Part shown: in pieces, positions 62,001-64,000 of the stretch | Layout: each line of letters begins with the position of its first letter | Numbering within the stretch: position 1 is the stretch's first letter | Source of the DNA: Blasia pusilla | Taxonomy: Eukaryota; Marchantiophyta; Marchantiopsida; Blasiales | NCBI GenBank assembly: GCA_050084515.1 | Contig: CM114274.1 | Span: 14,508,001 to 14,572,000 of the forward strand | DNA: 64,000 nt | Direction of reading: 5' to 3' | Notes under the pieces: generated by a model | The model's input: the letters and a program-made list of their open reading frames with translations, nothing else | The model's database searches: none | Told to the model about the DNA's origin: nothing | Position numbers and translations under genes: made by a program

Positions 62001-62574
62001 TAGGGTAGATTGGGATGGACCGGCAAGAAAATCATGTGCACTTCGAAAGCCCGATTTGGAAATGAATGGTAGAGAGGAGGAATTCTGTGGGAAAATAGGA
62101 AGTTATATTTAATATCTAATTATGCATTACACTTGGTGGAATGTATATTTAGGGTTAGGGAATCCTCCTAGTATTGACATGTGTCCTTTCAAAACCTTTT
62201 ATTCTATTAACATGTGTCACATTCAAATAGTCATTAAATTATGAGACCAATTAATTACGGCCTTTCAAACCTCCTATTCTACATACATGTGTCACATTTA
62301 AATAGTTATTAAATTAAAAAACCGAATACTCAAGGGATGAATTTTTTTTGTGCTCACCATTTTGAAATAAGAGGTTTGAAAGGACCAGTGTCAATATTGG
62401 GAGGGTTCTCTGACCCAAATGTCTCTTAATAATATAGATTCCACCAATTGTGATGCATAGTTAGATACAAAATAACTCCCTATCTACCCACATAATTCCT
62501 ACTCTCTATCATTCAGTCCCAAATCAGGCATTTGAAGTGCACATGATTTTCTAGCTCATCCAAACATACTAGTA
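62001..62574. mobile_element. Long fold-back element (MITE-like), arms about 210 bp
   Basis: The left arm (62001-62208) and right arm (62362-62574) are imperfect reverse complements over their whole length. Paired landmarks are AAAATCATGTGCACTT, GAATG(G/A)TAGAGAG, AGGAATT(C/A)TGTGGG, ATCTAA(T/C)TATGCAT, TTGGTGGAAT and TATTGACA...CCTTTCAAA. The spacer includes a 76-bp tandem duplication (62185 and 62261 on, starting CCTTTCAAA). The outer ends read roughly TAGTATGTTTGGATG. No coding capacity. The target duplication is not clear. Confidence 0.8.
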
Positions 62575-64000
62575 ACTCCTTTACACGGATTGACTCGCAT
62601 CTGCCAATAATATCATCAGTTGCCAAATATTTTTTAGGATATACGCCAAACCTTAGGCATTTAGTGTTGTTCTAGGCTAGGCAGGATATGGTGGGTGGGA
62701 TATGTATCATTTAAGCTATATGGACCTCCTTAAGAAACTAAATGAGAGGGTGGGATGTGCCGAATCGCACACATCCAAGCCAAATCGGCATGCATCCAAC
62801 ATTGTGGAGCATTGCCCAAAGAGATATTGGAGATGATGGGGTGGTTTATGGATGGGAAATTTCTCTGAATGGAAGAGCTTGTGAGTAAAAAATTATGGCG
62901 AGAGTTGTATCTGGCGTTAGTGGGAGTGGATCTGTTGAAATCTTCTACATGTGTCTCCTTGTGTGGTTCTCCGTTTGCAGGTTAGTTCGCGTCTTTTCTT
63001 TTAGGTGAAATTTTCTTGCAAAATATTATGTTTGTAATTTTCCTCTATTTATGGTTGCTCATCATGTAGGTGGGAAAAATGATGTGTGGATAGTGTGGCC
63101 GTATGCCTGGGAAATTTGATCATCGTATTGTGTCCACTTCATTTCACTAATTCTTATTATCATGCTTTATTTAGTTATAGCAATACTTGCACTTACGAAA
63201 ATTCTTTTCTTCCATGTTAGCAAAGATATAATTATGTACATCCATGATATGAAAATATTACGGCAAATATTGCAACTTTCCAAATGGTACGAGGGCTAGC
63301 CCGATGTTTTTGGAGCTTTACTAGAGGGGTGGTGTGCAAAGCTCAATAGAGCACATATGTTAGTTTTGTCAAAACTTACATTTTAGCATTTTATAGAGCT
63401 TGTATTTTTGCATTAAACTTTTCTCTTGGAGAAGTAATCTCCAAGATATCTTTCATGGAAATAGTTATGTTCCATAGATAGAAGTTAATGGATAGGGATC
63501 TTCCTTGAGTAGTAATTATTTTAGGCCAAAAGACAAAGATTTGATGGTTAACCAATCATAGGACTAAGTATCAAATCTTACTCTTGTGGTTTAAAACAAT
63601 TACCATTTGAGGGAAACACCCACACCAACCTTATGATTTTATAAACATGAGATTGGAAGTAAACTTATTTTAATATATAAAGTTGGAGAAAATTATTTGT
63701 GTGATAGAAATATTGGTGGAAATATAAAGCGTGTTTAGATGGAAATTAATATGCATTACATAGTGAAGTTGATTATCCAAAATAGTGATGATATCGACAT
63801 CCTCATCCAAGCTAGATAAAACTTGGAATAGTGATAATATGGACATCCCCATCCAAGCTAGGTAATACTAATGAACTTATGAATTCCAACAAATGAAGGA
63901 TTATTCATATTTATACAACAGCAAATGCATATTTGTATGGACAATACGTATGAAGGATGAGGCTTTGTATTCTAGCCACTTATGGATTACTTATGTTATA
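62575..64000. other. No gene recognised
   Basis: AT-rich sequence with only short frames. The phrase ATGATATCGACATCCTCATCCAAGCTAG (63788 on) recurs imperfectly 52 bases later as ATAATATGGACATCCCCATC, a small local duplication. Confidence 0.4.

Overview
The window looks like nuclear DNA of a land plant. The best evidence is an intact four-exon cytosolic ribosomal protein eL13 gene with plant-type splice sites, an intron-less legume-lectin receptor-like kinase (LecRLK), and plant-type mobile DNA: Ty3/gypsy, copia, LINE, CACTA, Helitron-like and hAT-like sequences. The exact lineage cannot be read from the sequence. A restriction-like-endonuclease non-LTR element and a 5S-derived module inside gypsy elements make a non-model or non-flowering plant plausible, but that is inference.

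Layout. 0-2.7 kb: eL13 on the minus strand. 3.3-5.6 kb: a copia LTR plus primer-binding site interrupted by the 3' part of a minus-strand gypsy element, which is cut at 5597 by a CACTA-like terminus. 6.0-9.2 kb: a tandem array with a period of about 350 bp. 10.6-12.6 kb: a decayed LINE with an APE-type endonuclease. 14.5-16.6 kb: LecRLK (minus) with two frameshifts, preceded by about 1 kb of upstream sequence that is repeated at 35.8-36.7 kb. 18.5-21.3 kb: a plus-strand gypsy recombinant (internal-LTR-internal). 21.85-23.24 kb: a short CACTA element with both ends. 24.6-28.05 kb: a minus-strand non-LTR retrotransposon with reverse transcriptase, CCHC motif and restriction-like endonuclease. 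28-35 kb: no gene recognised; it holds Helitron-like repeats, a solo gypsy LTR and a minisatellite. 35.8-37.7 kb: an inverted, decayed second LecRLK copy that has lost the lectin and membrane parts. 38.3-41 kb: four Helitron-like repeats. 43.4-44.6 kb: hAT-like transposase pseudogene. 44.7-51.8 kb: a gypsy element that keeps gag but has lost most of pol. 53.5-59.7 kb: a related gypsy element with nearly intact pol but no recognisable gag. 62.0-62.57 kb: a long fold-back element.

How it fits together. The only gene that looks functional as read is eL13. LecRLK-1 may be functional if its two one-base frameshifts are sequence errors, and one of them lies in a C8 run. Everything else is transposon-derived or anonymous. 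The most unusual signals are in the gypsy elements: a 5S rRNA-derived segment in antisense about 0.9 kb inside the 5' LTR, an extra 110-125 bp direct repeat bracketing the 3' LTRs but missing from the 5' LTRs, and an antisense reading frame kept open in four LTR copies.
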